From an uncultured Tropicimonas sp. (GTDB taxonomy: Bacteria > Pseudomonadota > Alphaproteobacteria > Rhodobacterales > Rhodobacteraceae): a stretch of 64,000 bases of DNA. A program made the position numbers and the translations under genes. Positions 8,450-17,973 of this stretch are shown piece after piece. Every line of letters begins with the position of its first letter. Position 1 is the stretch's first letter. The stretch covers positions 62,001-126,000 of the forward strand of contig CANLZY010000003.1 of NCBI GenBank assembly GCA_947495685.1, in the 5' to 3' direction. Under the pieces are notes generated by a model. That model was not told where the DNA came from, did not search any database, and was given only the letters and a program-made list of their open reading frames with translations.

Positions 8450-11400
8450 TCACAACAGGTCGATGACCTCGACGCTCCGGTCGGCAAAGACCAGCGTATC
8501 GATGTCGAACAACGTGTCCTCTCCTTCGTAGAGGTTGTCACGCCCGCCGTCGGCCCTGTCGGTGATCACAAGGTAGTCCACGGTTTGCCCGCGGGCGCTG
8601 ATATAAATGGACTCGACCTCGATCCGGTAATCCTTTCGGTTGCCATCATAGACAACCGTGTCACCCGAGGCTGTGCCGCCATCACTCCAGTGGTTGCCAA
8701 AGAACCGGTCGTCGCCGATCCCACCATAAAACGTGTCGTTGCCCTCGCCGCCCTTGAACTCGTCCTCGCCGGAGCCACCCCACAGGCTGTCGGCGTGATC
8801 GCCGCCGTCCAGATAGTCATCGCCATTGCCACCGAACAATCGATCCCGCCCGTCACCGCCATGGAGCGCGTCGTCTCCGTTGCCGCCCTGGACCAAATCG
8901 TCATGCCCGTTGGCAACCAGCGTGTCGTTTCCGTTGCCGCCCACCAGGATCTCTGAGGCATTGGTCCCATCGAGCCGGTCTTCCTTGCCGGTGCCGAACA
9001 GCACGTTGCCCGGTTGAACCGTCAGGTCATCGAAGGCCAGCTGAAGCACATTGCCGTCGACCTCCGTCGCCGCCTTGCCGCGAGATACCTTCAGGGTGTC
9101 GGCGGTCGTACGGGCAAAGGTGTAGTCTCCCGCATCGCGGGCAAAGGACAGCCAACCATCGCGAGGGGAACTGCCGTAGAGATCCGACAGGCCGACCTGG
9201 CTGTCGTAGACCGCGAATTTGTCAATCGTGCCGTCGAAACGGCCCATGACCCTGTCGGTCGCTCCCGGCGTGTTCGACCAACCGTTGCCGCCGACGATCA
9301 GCGCCTCCTGGTTCGAGGTCCAGTTGACCTTCAGATCGGAATCGTAAGCCACCTTGACCCCGTCCAGATACAGCGCGGCGCCCTTGGCCCCGAAACTGAA
9401 CGCAAAGTCGTGGGTCGAGTTCGCCTCGATCGCCCGCGGGGCAGAAAACCAGTGTGACCCTTCCGCTGTCTGCAGGCGCACGTACAGATCGCCATCGTCC
9501 TCGACCACGGCTGCGATGTGACCATTTCCATTGCCGTCGGCATCCTTGGAGAACAGCCCTTGCCAGGTCAGCTCCGCACCAACGGTGAAGCTGAAAGACA
9601 CCGTGCCCGCCTTGAGTGCCAGCGCCGGACCGTGATCGAAAATCAGCGCATCCTGAACCTCGTTTGAAAACACCTGCGCCGTTGGAACCGCCAGCACCGG
9701 CGCCCCCGCCTTTGCCAGCACCAGCGCCTCGTCCGAGGGGACGGTTGTCGGAGCCTTGATCTTGCCGCGGTTGTCCGCCACCGCCAGTGGCTTGACCGCC
9801 TCGGCAATGTCGACAGAGGTCCGAATGATGCCATAGGCCGGGGCAGACGTTGTCTCGATATCGGACATCTTGACCAGATCGCCATAGACCGTGACCGTGC
9901 CAAGCTTGTCCTGATTGTGGGCGCCGCCGTTCCGGCCCTGTTCGGAATACAACGCGATCACCGAGCGATCCATCATCCCGTCGCCGTCGGAATCCGAGTA
10001 GGTAATGGAGCGGATCTTGGTCGTATGCCCTTCGATCACCAACCGGTCGCCGTCGGCGCGGGAATAGTCCATCACCACGTCATTGCCCAGGTGATCGACC
10101 CAGTGGTCGTGCAACTTGTCGTTCTCTCCGGCCAGACCATGCCAGTTGATCACGCCGGAATCGTCGGTGTGCTTTTCGATATAGCGTTTCTTGGCGTTGA
10201 TCAGCGTCTGGAAGTAGAACACATCGGCGCCGCCGCCGCCCCACAGCACGTCATCGCCATGAATCGGCTGGTCGGGGTACAGCTTGCCGTTGGTCAGCTC
10301 CTTCTCAGGATCGGCCTCGTCGCGATCCATCACATAGGCGATCTTGGGTTCGCGCGCATCCGAGCGGGCAATCAGGAGGTCGTTGCCGCCTCCGCCCTTC
10401 AGGATATCCTCGCCGTGGCCGCCATCGAGGATGTCGTTGCCCTGACCACCGATGAGGGTGTCATTGCCATAGCAGCCTTGCAGGGCATCGTTCCCACCTG
10501 CCCCGTCGATGTTGTCGTCCCCACCGAGCCCGTCGAGCCCGTCATTCGCAGCGGTCCCCACCAACTGGTTATCCCGGCCGTTGCCGCGTGCGAGGTCGAG
10601 CGAGCGGGTCATGTGGCCGTGATGATCGATACCATGTGCCATGGCGATCATCTTGAGCGTGTCGGAGCCGTGATGAAGCTGGGCAAGCCCGGGCATCAGG
10701 TCTTCGACGTCTTGGGCTATCCCCGCGGACGCGCCAAGCGCACTTGCGACGTCGCCCGCAAGTGCGGCCATGTCGCCATCCTTCAATTGCCGATCGTAGA
10801 CTTTCAGGTCGCCGATTTCGCCGGCGAAATGACTGTGCGCAGCGTCGGTCGCCTTCTCGCGCCAGGATCGGGTGGCCCCGACGGTCAGAGGCGATGTGCT
10901 CGCGGACAGCCCGACCTTGAACTCTGGCTCGGCAGCAACCAGCGCGCCGTCCAGCCAGACCTCCAACCCACGACCGCCAAATGTCAGCGCAAAGTGATAG
11001 GTCGTCTGCGCCTGCAGGACGACCTCGGGTACCTTGAGGTACTCGTAGCCATCATTGCCATCCATCGTCACATGGATGGTTCCGTCCTTGATCCAGACGG
11101 TAAAATCGCCCGCGCTGTAGCCGGAAAGATCTTTCGAGATCAGCGCAACGTTTCCGTAGAGCCGGTCGAGCGAAAAGCTCAGCGAAATCGTTCCGCGCGC
11201 GATCTCCATCGCCGACGCGTGACCGACGTCCAGATAATCGCCATCCTCACCCGACAACCGCTCCGAACCGGGCAAGGCCAGAACAGGCGGGGTCCCGCCA
11301 ACGGGGATCTCGGGCGCATCCGCCGCCAGGCCGGGTGCCTTGATCCTGCCGGTATCCTCGGAAACCGCATAGGGCCGCACGGCTTCTGCGATGTCCTTGC

Positions 11401-12916
11401 TGCTCTTGATGATCCCGTAAGCGGGCGCCGAGGTCGTCTCGATATCCGTGCGTTTCACGAGGTCGCCGTACACGGTGATCGAACCGAGCTTGTCCTGATT
11501 GTGCGCGCCGCCGTTGCCACCCTGTTCGGAATAGAGCCGGATCACCGAGTGATCCATCACGCCGTCACCATTTGCATCGCCGTACGAAATGGACAGGATC
11601 CGGGTCGTATGGCCTTCGATCACCAGCCGGTCGCCCTGCGCCTTGCTGAAATCCATCACCACGTCATTGCCTAGGTGATCGACCCAGTGATCGTGCAGCT
11701 TGTCGTTCTCGCCGGCGACACCATGCCAGTTGATCATGCCGGAATCGTCGGTGTGCTTTTCGACATACCGTTTCTTGGCGTTGATCAGCGTCTGGAAGTA
11801 GAAGATATCCGCCCCGCCACCGCCGATCAGCACATCGTCGCCGGGGATCGGCTGGTCGGCATAGAGCTTGCCGTTGGTGAGTTCGTTGAAGGGGTCCCCT
11901 TCGTCGCGCCCGTCGACATAGGCAATCCGGGGTTCGCGCGCGTCGGACCGCGAGATCAGCAGATCGTTGCCGCCCCCACCGTTCAGAACATCCTCGCCGT
12001 GCCCGCCATCAAGGATGTCGTGCCCGTTGCCGCCCTGCAACCTGTCGTTTCCATAGGCGCCTTGCAGGATGTCATTGCCGCCCTTGCCGTTGATCCGGTC
12101 GTCTCCGGCACCACCGTCGATTCCGTTGGCGACCGCCGATCCCTTGAGGCTGTTCCCCTTGCCGTTGCCGGCCTTCAGCGCGATATCGCCCATCAGGTGG
12201 CCATGGTGGGAAATCCCGAACTCCGAGGCGATCTCCTTGAGCGTATCAGAGGCGTGGTGCAACTGATCCAGCCCCGGAAACAGCTTGGCCATCGCGTCGG
12301 CCATCTGTGCCTTCATGCCTGCAATGGGTGAAATGTCTGCGGCCAGCGCCCTCATGTCGGCCCCGCCGAGCTGACGGTCAAAGACCTGCAGATCACCGAT
12401 ATCGCCCGCCGCAAGGCTGTGGGGCGCATCGTCCCGGCTGCCGCGCCAGGCCCGTGTGCCACCGATCAGCAAGGGCTCCGTGTTGCCCTCAAGGCCCACC
12501 TTGAATGTCGGCTCGGCCGCCACAAGCTGCCCGTCGAGCCAGATCTCCGCCCCCTTGGCGCCAAAGCTGAACGCGAGATGATAGGCCGTTTGCGGGCTCA
12601 GGACGACATTGGGCACCTTCAGGTGCTCGGTCTCCTCGCCGGTCTCATGGTACAGGTGCAGCGTGCCATCCATGACCCAAAGGCTGAATTGACCGGCAGA
12701 ATTCCCGCCGAGGTCCTTGGAGATCAGCGCCACGTTGCCATACAGCGTATCGAGATCGAACCCGAACGAGATCGTTCCGCGGGCTAACGACAGCGCCCCC
12801 GAGTGGTTGATCTGTGTGTAGTCCCCACTGTCGCCTGTGTACGTTTTCTGAGCCATGCGGCTCAGGATTGGAAGTGTTCCCGAAGGAAGGGTGGTCGAGT
12901 TCGCGCGTTCGGCCAT
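8450..12916 (-). CDS. Large secreted RTX protein with three LamG-type lectin domains and a duplicated ~528-residue unit
   Basis: 1488 residues if translation starts at ATG 12916, which has AGGACAGAG just upstream; ATGs at 12964 and 12856 lack a ribosome site. No N-terminal signal is seen. Layout: LamG-like domain about 25-195; helical linker (LHHASDTLKEIA); RTX nonapeptides about 248-322 (GGxGxDxLx pattern); a conserved module with an EF-hand-like loop (DANGDGVMD). The same series repeats 528 residues later (GNVALISKD at residues 60 and 588). A divergent third LamG domain lies near 1085-1250, a final RTX block near 1310-1412, and the acidic, hydrophobic end matches type I secretion signals. 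It is probably a calcium-folded surface or matrix protein binding glycans. No type I transporter genes lie nearby. Confidence 0.9.
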   Translation of the reverse strand: MAERANSTTLPSGTLPILSRMAQKTYTGDSGDYTQINHSGALSLARGTISFGFDLDTLYGNVALISKDLGGNSAGQFSLWVMDGTLHLYHETGEETEHLKVPNVVLSPQTAYHLAFSFGAKGAEIWLDGQLVAAEPTFKVGLEGNTEPLLIGGTRAWRGSRDDAPHSLAAGDIGDLQVFDRQLGGADMRALAADISPIAGMKAQMADAMAKLFPGLDQLHHASDTLKEIASEFGISHHGHLMGDIALKAGNGKGNSLKGSAVANGIDGGAGDDRINGKGGNDILQGAYGNDRLQGGNGHDILDGGHGEDVLNGGGGNDLLISRSDAREPRIAYVDGRDEGDPFNELTNGKLYADQPIPGDDVLIGGGGADIFYFQTLINAKKRYVEKHTDDSGMINWHGVAGENDKLHDHWVDHLGNDVVMDFSKAQGDRLVIEGHTTRILSISYGDANGDGVMDHSVIRLYSEQGGNGGAHNQDKLGSITVYGDLVKRTDIETTSAPAYGIIKSSKDIAEAVRPYAVSEDTGRIKAPGLAADAPEIPVGGTPPVLALPGSERLSGEDGDYLDVGHASAMEIARGTISLSFSLDRLYGNVALISKDLSGYSAGDFTVWIKDGTIHVTMDGNDGYEYLKVPEVVLQAQTTYHFALTFGGRGLEVWLDGALVAAEPEFKVGLSASTSPLTVGATRSWREKATDAAHSHFAGEIGDLKVYDRQLKDGDMAALAGDVASALGASAGIAQDVEDLMPGLAQLHHGSDTLKMIAMAHGIDHHGHMTRSLDLARGNGRDNQLVGTAANDGLDGLGGDDNIDGAGGNDALQGCYGNDTLIGGQGNDILDGGHGEDILKGGGGNDLLIARSDAREPKIAYVMDRDEADPEKELTNGKLYPDQPIHGDDVLWGGGGADVFYFQTLINAKKRYIEKHTDDSGVINWHGLAGENDKLHDHWVDHLGNDVVMDYSRADGDRLVIEGHTTKIRSITYSDSDGDGMMDRSVIALYSEQGRNGGAHNQDKLGTVTVYGDLVKMSDIETTSAPAYGIIRTSVDIAEAVKPLAVADNRGKIKAPTTVPSDEALVLAKAGAPVLAVPTAQVFSNEVQDALIFDHGPALALKAGTVSFSFTVGAELTWQGLFSKDADGNGNGHIAAVVEDDGDLYVRLQTAEGSHWFSAPRAIEANSTHDFAFSFGAKGAALYLDGVKVAYDSDLKVNWTSNQEALIVGGNGWSNTPGATDRVMGRFDGTIDKFAVYDSQVGLSDLYGSSPRDGWLSFARDAGDYTFARTTADTLKVSRGKAATEVDGNVLQLAFDDLTVQPGNVLFGTGKEDRLDGTNASEILVGGNGNDTLVANGHDDLVQGGNGDDALHGGDGRDRLFGGNGDDYLDGGDHADSLWGGSGEDEFKGGEGNDTFYGGIGDDRFFGNHWSDGGTASGDTVVYDGNRKDYRIEVESIYISARGQTVDYLVITDRADGGRDNLYEGEDTLFDIDTLVFADRSVEVIDLL

Positions 12917-13214
12917 CTCTGTCCTGTGTCCTGTTTCTGGTGTCCCCAAGGTTTCGAATGGCATCGAAACAAGGAAAAAGTGTGGCAGTCTCGATTGCGG
13001 CCGGCGATCGGCGTGACTCCGCGCGTCCCTTGTAATCCTGCCCCTGATAGCCGCCTTGACTGTGAATCAGCCGGGCAGCCCCAGCAGGTGCAACCTGCTC
13101 AGACAGCAAGTTTTGGCCATCATCCGAACAGGATATTCGGATCACGAGATCCCGAACGCCAGAACTGCGGTGACCCATTATGGATCACCGGGCGGACTGG
13201 GACAGGCGGGGAAA

Positions 13215-13289
13215 TGGTGGGTGATAAGGGATTTGAACCCCTGACATCTTCGATGTGAACGAAGCGCTCTACCACTGAGCTAATCACCC
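13215..13289 (-). tRNA. tRNA-Val (anticodon CAC)
   Basis: Reading the minus strand, acceptor arms GGGTGAT and ATCACCC pair fully. D-arm TAGCTCAGTGGTAGAGC, anticodon stem CTTCG/CGAAG with loop TTCACAT, and T-arm around GGTTCAAATCC are all present. The anticodon is CAC, reading GUG. The CCA end is encoded at 13215-13217. The nearest coding gene is more than 150 bases away, so it is a single-gene unit. Confidence 0.96.
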
Positions 13290-13446
13290 GGTGGCGCGTG
13301 TTCTAGCGCCGAGATCTTGCAACCGCAAGAGGGGTTGGTGGAACTTCCCGTATTTTCGCGGCCTTTGCCCAGGCAACATCAGAGCAACTGCGGGCGCCCG
13401 AGCGCCGCGCCCTGCGGAATGCGATCAGCTCTGGTGACGCCAGCCC

Positions 13447-16400
13447 TCAGTAGTCGCGTTCGAAGTAGACCCCGATGGAACTGTCGCCCTTGGAATCCGC
13501 AGTGCCCTTGATGGTGAAATTCCGCGTCAGGTCGATATTGATGTCGATTTCGGTGGTGCCATCGCTGTCAGCCACGAACTCGGTATAGATGTTGTCGCTG
13601 ATGTATTTCCCGGCCCGCAGTTCGGTTTCACCCTCGGCTGTGGTTGCAACATCAAGATCATCCAACCCCAGCCCGGCGCGAGCACCGGCCAGCAATCCGG
13701 GACCGCCCCGACCAGCAAGCGTGGCAAGCGCATTGGCCATCTGCACGGCTTGCAGGGCCGACAAATCTGTCACGCTCTTGCCGAACAGGAAGCGGGCCAG
13801 GACCTCGTCCTCGGGCAGGTCCGGAACAGAGGTCAACTTGAATGTCGGATCATCCACCGGGCCTGTGATCAATGCCTGGAACTCGAAATCGTCCCGCGTC
13901 GATGTCGCCGTAAGATCGAGGTAGGGCTTCAACCCGCCGGCCATGGATACCGTCCCGTCGGAGACTTCCAATCGTTGGCCAAGAATATCCAACCGCCCAC
14001 GAATGACCTCGATCTCGCCCACCGGCTTGGGAAAGGCGGTCGTTCCACCAATCGCAATCGCGCCACCCATTTCGGTATCGAGGCCACGACCGCGAATGAA
14101 GATCTGTTCGGGCGCACTCACAATGATATCCAGCCCGAAGGGGGCCGCAGCGCTGCCGCCACCGCTGGAGGTCTTCTTTTCGACCTTCACCAGACCGGCC
14201 CGCGTCCGGGTCAACAGGACATTTCCGGGCTCGTTGATATGGGTCATGTTCGGAATGGCTCCACCAAACCCCAGCCCGCCGTCAGGTACGCGAACCTCGG
14301 TACGGCCAACGTTGATCCGGCCCTTGATGTTGCCCCCACCCGTCAGCGGACCCGTCACGGCGACCTTGCCGTCCAGCGATGTCTTGTACAGTTCCGGGTC
14401 GGTCAGGACGAATTGGTTCAGCGAGGCTTCGAGGTTGGCGTTCAGGGCACCGGCCAGCTCAACGCTGCCCTTGGCGCCAATCGATCCGCCGGCCTGCCCA
14501 TTTGCGCTCACGTCGAGTTGAACCGCCGAGCCGGCAAGCTGGGCGGTGACGTTGATGCCCTTGAGGGTCTGTCGCAGTGTGGGAAGTACAAGTTCAGCGC
14601 CGCGGATCGTTGCCGTTCCAGACACGGCCTGCAGCGAGGGCGTACCGTTGACAGCCATGTCGAAACTGGCATTCCCCTGAATGACATTCGGTGCCAGCGC
14701 CCTGTTGGCCAATCCCAGCGGCGCAGTGCCCTTGGCGGTGATATCGACGGTCGAAAAATCGCCGGCGATGGTCCCGGCAATGGCCGTCGACGCGCTTTGT
14801 GGTCCGGTGGTGGTCAGGTTGACCGCATATCCGTCGCCAGCTTGGGATACGGTGCCGTTTGCCGCCACCCCGCCCGTGAGACCCGGCGCGAAGGGGGCAA
14901 TCGAGGGCAGGTTCAACGCCAGATTCACCGATGTCGCACCCGATGCCACGGTTCCGTCAACCTGGGCGGTGCCATTGTAGGGCAAGCCTGCGTTCAAGGC
15001 GATATCCCAAGCGCCGGCAGCGGCCTCCGACGCCGTCCCTGAAACGTTCACCGGCCCGGAGAGGTCGGGCACGATCGGGCCAATATCGGGAAGGCCCGCG
15101 TCGAACGTCAGTTGGGACGCGCCGCCGCCATAGGTTCCGCCGGCCTTGACCGTGCTGCTGTAGGGGCCGTCTGCATCCAGCGACAGGCCCCAGTTGCCGG
15201 TGTCATCCTGTGCCGCGCTGGCACGGGCCGATACGCCCCCACGAAAGCCGGGGGCAAGGGGCGAGATGTCGGGAACCGCAAGGGTCAGGTCGACATCGGT
15301 TCCCGTCGCGCCCACGGCACCAGCCACGGTCGCCGTGGCCTGGTAAGGGCCCGCAACGTCAAGATCGACATCCCACCGTCCATCGCCGATTTCGGCCGCC
15401 GTGCCATTGGCCTTGAGCGGGCCCTGCAACTGCGGCACGAGGGGCGACAGGTCGGGCAAGGATACCGCAAGGGTCAGGTCGCTCTTGCCGCCGCCAGCAA
15501 CACCGTCCACCGATGCAGTGCCGTCCAGCGGGCCGCTTGCATCGAAGTCCACCTGCCAAAGGCCATCACCGGCATCGGTGGCGGTACCCTCTGCCCGGAA
15601 CGGACCGGACAGCCCCGGAACCAGCGGTGCAACGTCCGGCAGGCCGGCAACCAGCGTCACCTGCCCGGGTCCACCGCCCATCGTGCCATCCAGATTCAGG
15701 GCCGCTTGATAGGGACCGCTTCCATCCAGCTTGAAGGTCCACCCACCCGTGCCGGTTTCGGCAGCCGTGCCCGTCAACGCCACGGCACCAGTATGCCCCG
15801 GCACCAGCGGCGCCACATCCGGCAGGGCTATATCGAGGTTCAAATCGCTTGCACCCGACGCGATCAGGCCGTTGACGGCAGCCGTCAGATCGTATGGGCC
15901 ACCGACATCCAGATCCACATCCCAGGCACCTGAGCTCGCTTCCGCAGCGGAGCCCTTGATCGTCACCGGGCCGCTGTGGCCTGGCACAAGCGGTGCAATG
16001 TCCGGCAGGGACAGATCGAGGTCCAGGTCGCTGTCGCCGGGATGCACCCGCCCGCCCACCGTTCCGGTGAGGTCGTAGGGACCCTCAAGGTCGAGTCCGA
16101 CGTTCCAGTCGCCAGCCGCCTGTTCGCGGGCCGTACCCGCGATCGTCAACTGGCCTTCACGGCCGGGCAGAACCAGACCGACGTCGGTCAGCGCCAGATC
16201 CAGCCGCAGGTCGGACGAGCCGCCGCCCACCTTGCCCCTGGCATCGGCGGTCACGGCGCGGCTACGCAATTCGAACAGGTCGATAACGGTCCCGGCGGTA
16301 TCGCGACGGGCCGCTGCCGACAGGGTCACGGGATCAGCCAGCAATCGGTCGGCGGTCTCCTGCCCGATGGACAGGCCGTCCCCCTCCAGGTTGACCGCGA

Positions 16401-17973
16401 CTGCAAACTGCCCGCCCAGAACATCCCCCTGCCCAGACACGTCTGCCGTGGCGTTTCCGGTCAGAGGCTTGCCGGCCAGGGTCGAGAAACGGGACAGATC
16501 CTGCGCCTGCAAACGGCCTTCGCCCTTTACCTGCACGCTACGCCCGCTGATGCTGGCATCGCCAAGCACCGTCAGGGCGTAATCGTCACCATCAACATAA
16601 AGCCGTGTGATTTGCAGGGCATTCCCCTGCTGCCACGCCAGCGAGGCGCCACCGTTGAGCTCTGCACCAATGGCCTCTGACAGGCCAGCATCGTTCAGCG
16701 CCAGGTTCAGCACGTCGAACAGCATGTCTGCCGTGACCGCAGCGCCATCGGCATTGGTGATCGTCCCGGCACCGTCCAGCCCGATCGTCCCGACATCCAC
16801 ACCGTCCAACGCCAGATTCTCTATCTGCGCCAGCAATCTCCAGCGGTCGTTGACAGAGGCGTCAAAGGCGGCGTTCAGCTGGACGCTGTCCAGATAGCTG
16901 CCCGGCCCCGACACCGGCAGACGGACCGGCTTGCCCGAGGAGTCTGCGATGGCCCCTGCCAGCGCGAATGCGGTCGGCATTCCGTCCGCGCCAAGGTTCA
17001 GTTCGCCCACCAGATCAATGCTGCGGGCCGAAAGCTCGAATTCGGGCAGGTCTAGCGCGCCATCGGCACTGCGGGTGCCATTGGCTGTCAGGCGAATGTC
17101 TTCGCCAAAGAAGTCGTGAAAGTCGGTCGGAAGGAGAGGCGTGATGTCACCGCCTATATCGGCAGCAAAGCCGGTCCCGCCGTCGCCGGTGCCCTGAAGC
17201 GTTACCTGCCCCGTCAAGCGTTCCTGATTGTCGGTCCCCAGCACGATGTCCGCAGTGAAGTCCGACAGGGGGCCATTCCCCTCGACATCCAGCGACACCG
17301 ACGGCGCCCCCGGCAGTTTCATCAACGTGGTGACAAGCCCGCCAGCGTCCTCGCGCACCTCCAGATCCAGCGACAGAACACGGCTCTCGTTCTGGAAGCT
17401 GCCCATCACGCTGATGTGGTCATCCGGGCCGTCAAGCCGACGCGTATCGAGGGTGACGTCGCCTTCCCCGTCGACAAGGTGGAACGCCCCCTCCAGGGCC
17501 AGCGCAGCCGCCTGCCCCATCAGCGCTTCGCCCAGTTCGGCGCGCCCGATGGACAGCTTGTCAATCCGGATCGCCACCGGAAGCTCCGGCAGGGCAAATC
17601 CCGAGGCTTCGGCCTTGGGCGGCGTGGGCAGGTTCGGGTCGGGTTCGGCCACGGGAAGGCGTTCGACGATCAGCTTGCCGGCAGACAGTTCCTGGACGTT
17701 CAGGTTGCCACGCAACATCGCGGCACGGCTCCAGTCCAGAACCGCGTCCTCCAACGTCAGCCAAACACCCTGATCGTCGGCAATTGTCAGCTCCTCAAGG
17801 GTCGCCTTTCCGGCCAGCAGCCCCTCGAAGCCGGTAATCTTGACCTCTCGGCCACCGGCTGACAGCTTGTCCTGCAGGAACCGCTGGATCATCCCGCCCT
17901 CGTCCTGGGCCGCAGCCGGCAGTGCAAGGAACAGGAAGGGAGCGCCAAGCGCGGCGTAGGATATGCGTCGCAT
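13447..17973 (-). CDS. tamB: Translocation and assembly module protein TamB (DUF490)
   Basis: 1508 residues. N-terminal signal or anchor at 1-22 (AAA before QDE), AsmA-like N-terminal region, long repetitive beta-rich middle, and the DUF490/TamB C-terminal domain ending IGVYFERDY. TamB spans the periplasm and works with the outer-membrane barrel TamA in outer-membrane protein insertion and lipid transport. Its start overlaps the tamA stop as TGATG, so the two are translationally coupled. Residues about 599-1087 hold eight tandem repeats of about 61 residues marked by PLVPG...GPYD...LPDIA, unusually regular for this family. Length is within the family range (E. coli TamB about 1260). Confidence 0.93.
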   Translation of the reverse strand: MRRISYAALGAPFLFLALPAAAQDEGGMIQRFLQDKLSAGGREVKITGFEGLLAGKATLEELTIADDQGVWLTLEDAVLDWSRAAMLRGNLNVQELSAGKLIVERLPVAEPDPNLPTPPKAEASGFALPELPVAIRIDKLSIGRAELGEALMGQAAALALEGAFHLVDGEGDVTLDTRRLDGPDDHISVMGSFQNESRVLSLDLEVREDAGGLVTTLMKLPGAPSVSLDVEGNGPLSDFTADIVLGTDNQERLTGQVTLQGTGDGGTGFAADIGGDITPLLPTDFHDFFGEDIRLTANGTRSADGALDLPEFELSARSIDLVGELNLGADGMPTAFALAGAIADSSGKPVRLPVSGPGSYLDSVQLNAAFDASVNDRWRLLAQIENLALDGVDVGTIGLDGAGTITNADGAAVTADMLFDVLNLALNDAGLSEAIGAELNGGASLAWQQGNALQITRLYVDGDDYALTVLGDASISGRSVQVKGEGRLQAQDLSRFSTLAGKPLTGNATADVSGQGDVLGGQFAVAVNLEGDGLSIGQETADRLLADPVTLSAAARRDTAGTVIDLFELRSRAVTADARGKVGGGSSDLRLDLALTDVGLVLPGREGQLTIAGTAREQAAGDWNVGLDLEGPYDLTGTVGGRVHPGDSDLDLDLSLPDIAPLVPGHSGPVTIKGSAAEASSGAWDVDLDVGGPYDLTAAVNGLIASGASDLNLDIALPDVAPLVPGHTGAVALTGTAAETGTGGWTFKLDGSGPYQAALNLDGTMGGGPGQVTLVAGLPDVAPLVPGLSGPFRAEGTATDAGDGLWQVDFDASGPLDGTASVDGVAGGGKSDLTLAVSLPDLSPLVPQLQGPLKANGTAAEIGDGRWDVDLDVAGPYQATATVAGAVGATGTDVDLTLAVPDISPLAPGFRGGVSARASAAQDDTGNWGLSLDADGPYSSTVKAGGTYGGGASQLTFDAGLPDIGPIVPDLSGPVNVSGTASEAAAGAWDIALNAGLPYNGTAQVDGTVASGATSVNLALNLPSIAPFAPGLTGGVAANGTVSQAGDGYAVNLTTTGPQSASTAIAGTIAGDFSTVDITAKGTAPLGLANRALAPNVIQGNASFDMAVNGTPSLQAVSGTATIRGAELVLPTLRQTLKGINVTAQLAGSAVQLDVSANGQAGGSIGAKGSVELAGALNANLEASLNQFVLTDPELYKTSLDGKVAVTGPLTGGGNIKGRINVGRTEVRVPDGGLGFGGAIPNMTHINEPGNVLLTRTRAGLVKVEKKTSSGGGSAAAPFGLDIIVSAPEQIFIRGRGLDTEMGGAIAIGGTTAFPKPVGEIEVIRGRLDILGQRLEVSDGTVSMAGGLKPYLDLTATSTRDDFEFQALITGPVDDPTFKLTSVPDLPEDEVLARFLFGKSVTDLSALQAVQMANALATLAGRGGPGLLAGARAGLGLDDLDVATTAEGETELRAGKYISDNIYTEFVADSDGTTEIDINIDLTRNFTIKGTADSKGDSSIGVYFERDY
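14714..16178 (-). repeat. Eight tandem ~183-bp coding repeats inside tamB
   Basis: Each unit encodes about 61 residues running from a P-[LIF]-[VA]-P-x-x-x-G start through a W-x-[VIF]-x-[LF] strand and a G-P-[YL] turn to an L-P-[DS]-[IVL] end. Successive unit starts read LVLPGREG, PLVPGHSG, PLVPGHTG, PLVPGLSG, PLVPQLQG, PLAPGFRG, PIVPDLSG and PFAPGLTG. Units are similar rather than identical, so this is an older internal duplication, probably adding turns to the hydrophobic-groove beta structure. Confidence 0.85.

Noticed and set aside
8680..8990. Short regularly spaced repeats considered as a CRISPR array
   Set aside because: They are 27-bp in-frame codings of RTX nonapeptides within a long gene, with no spacers or cas genes.
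9917..11674. 585-residue frame antisense to the RTX gene
   Set aside because: Its repeats are reverse translations of the RTX and LamG repeats; no start signal.
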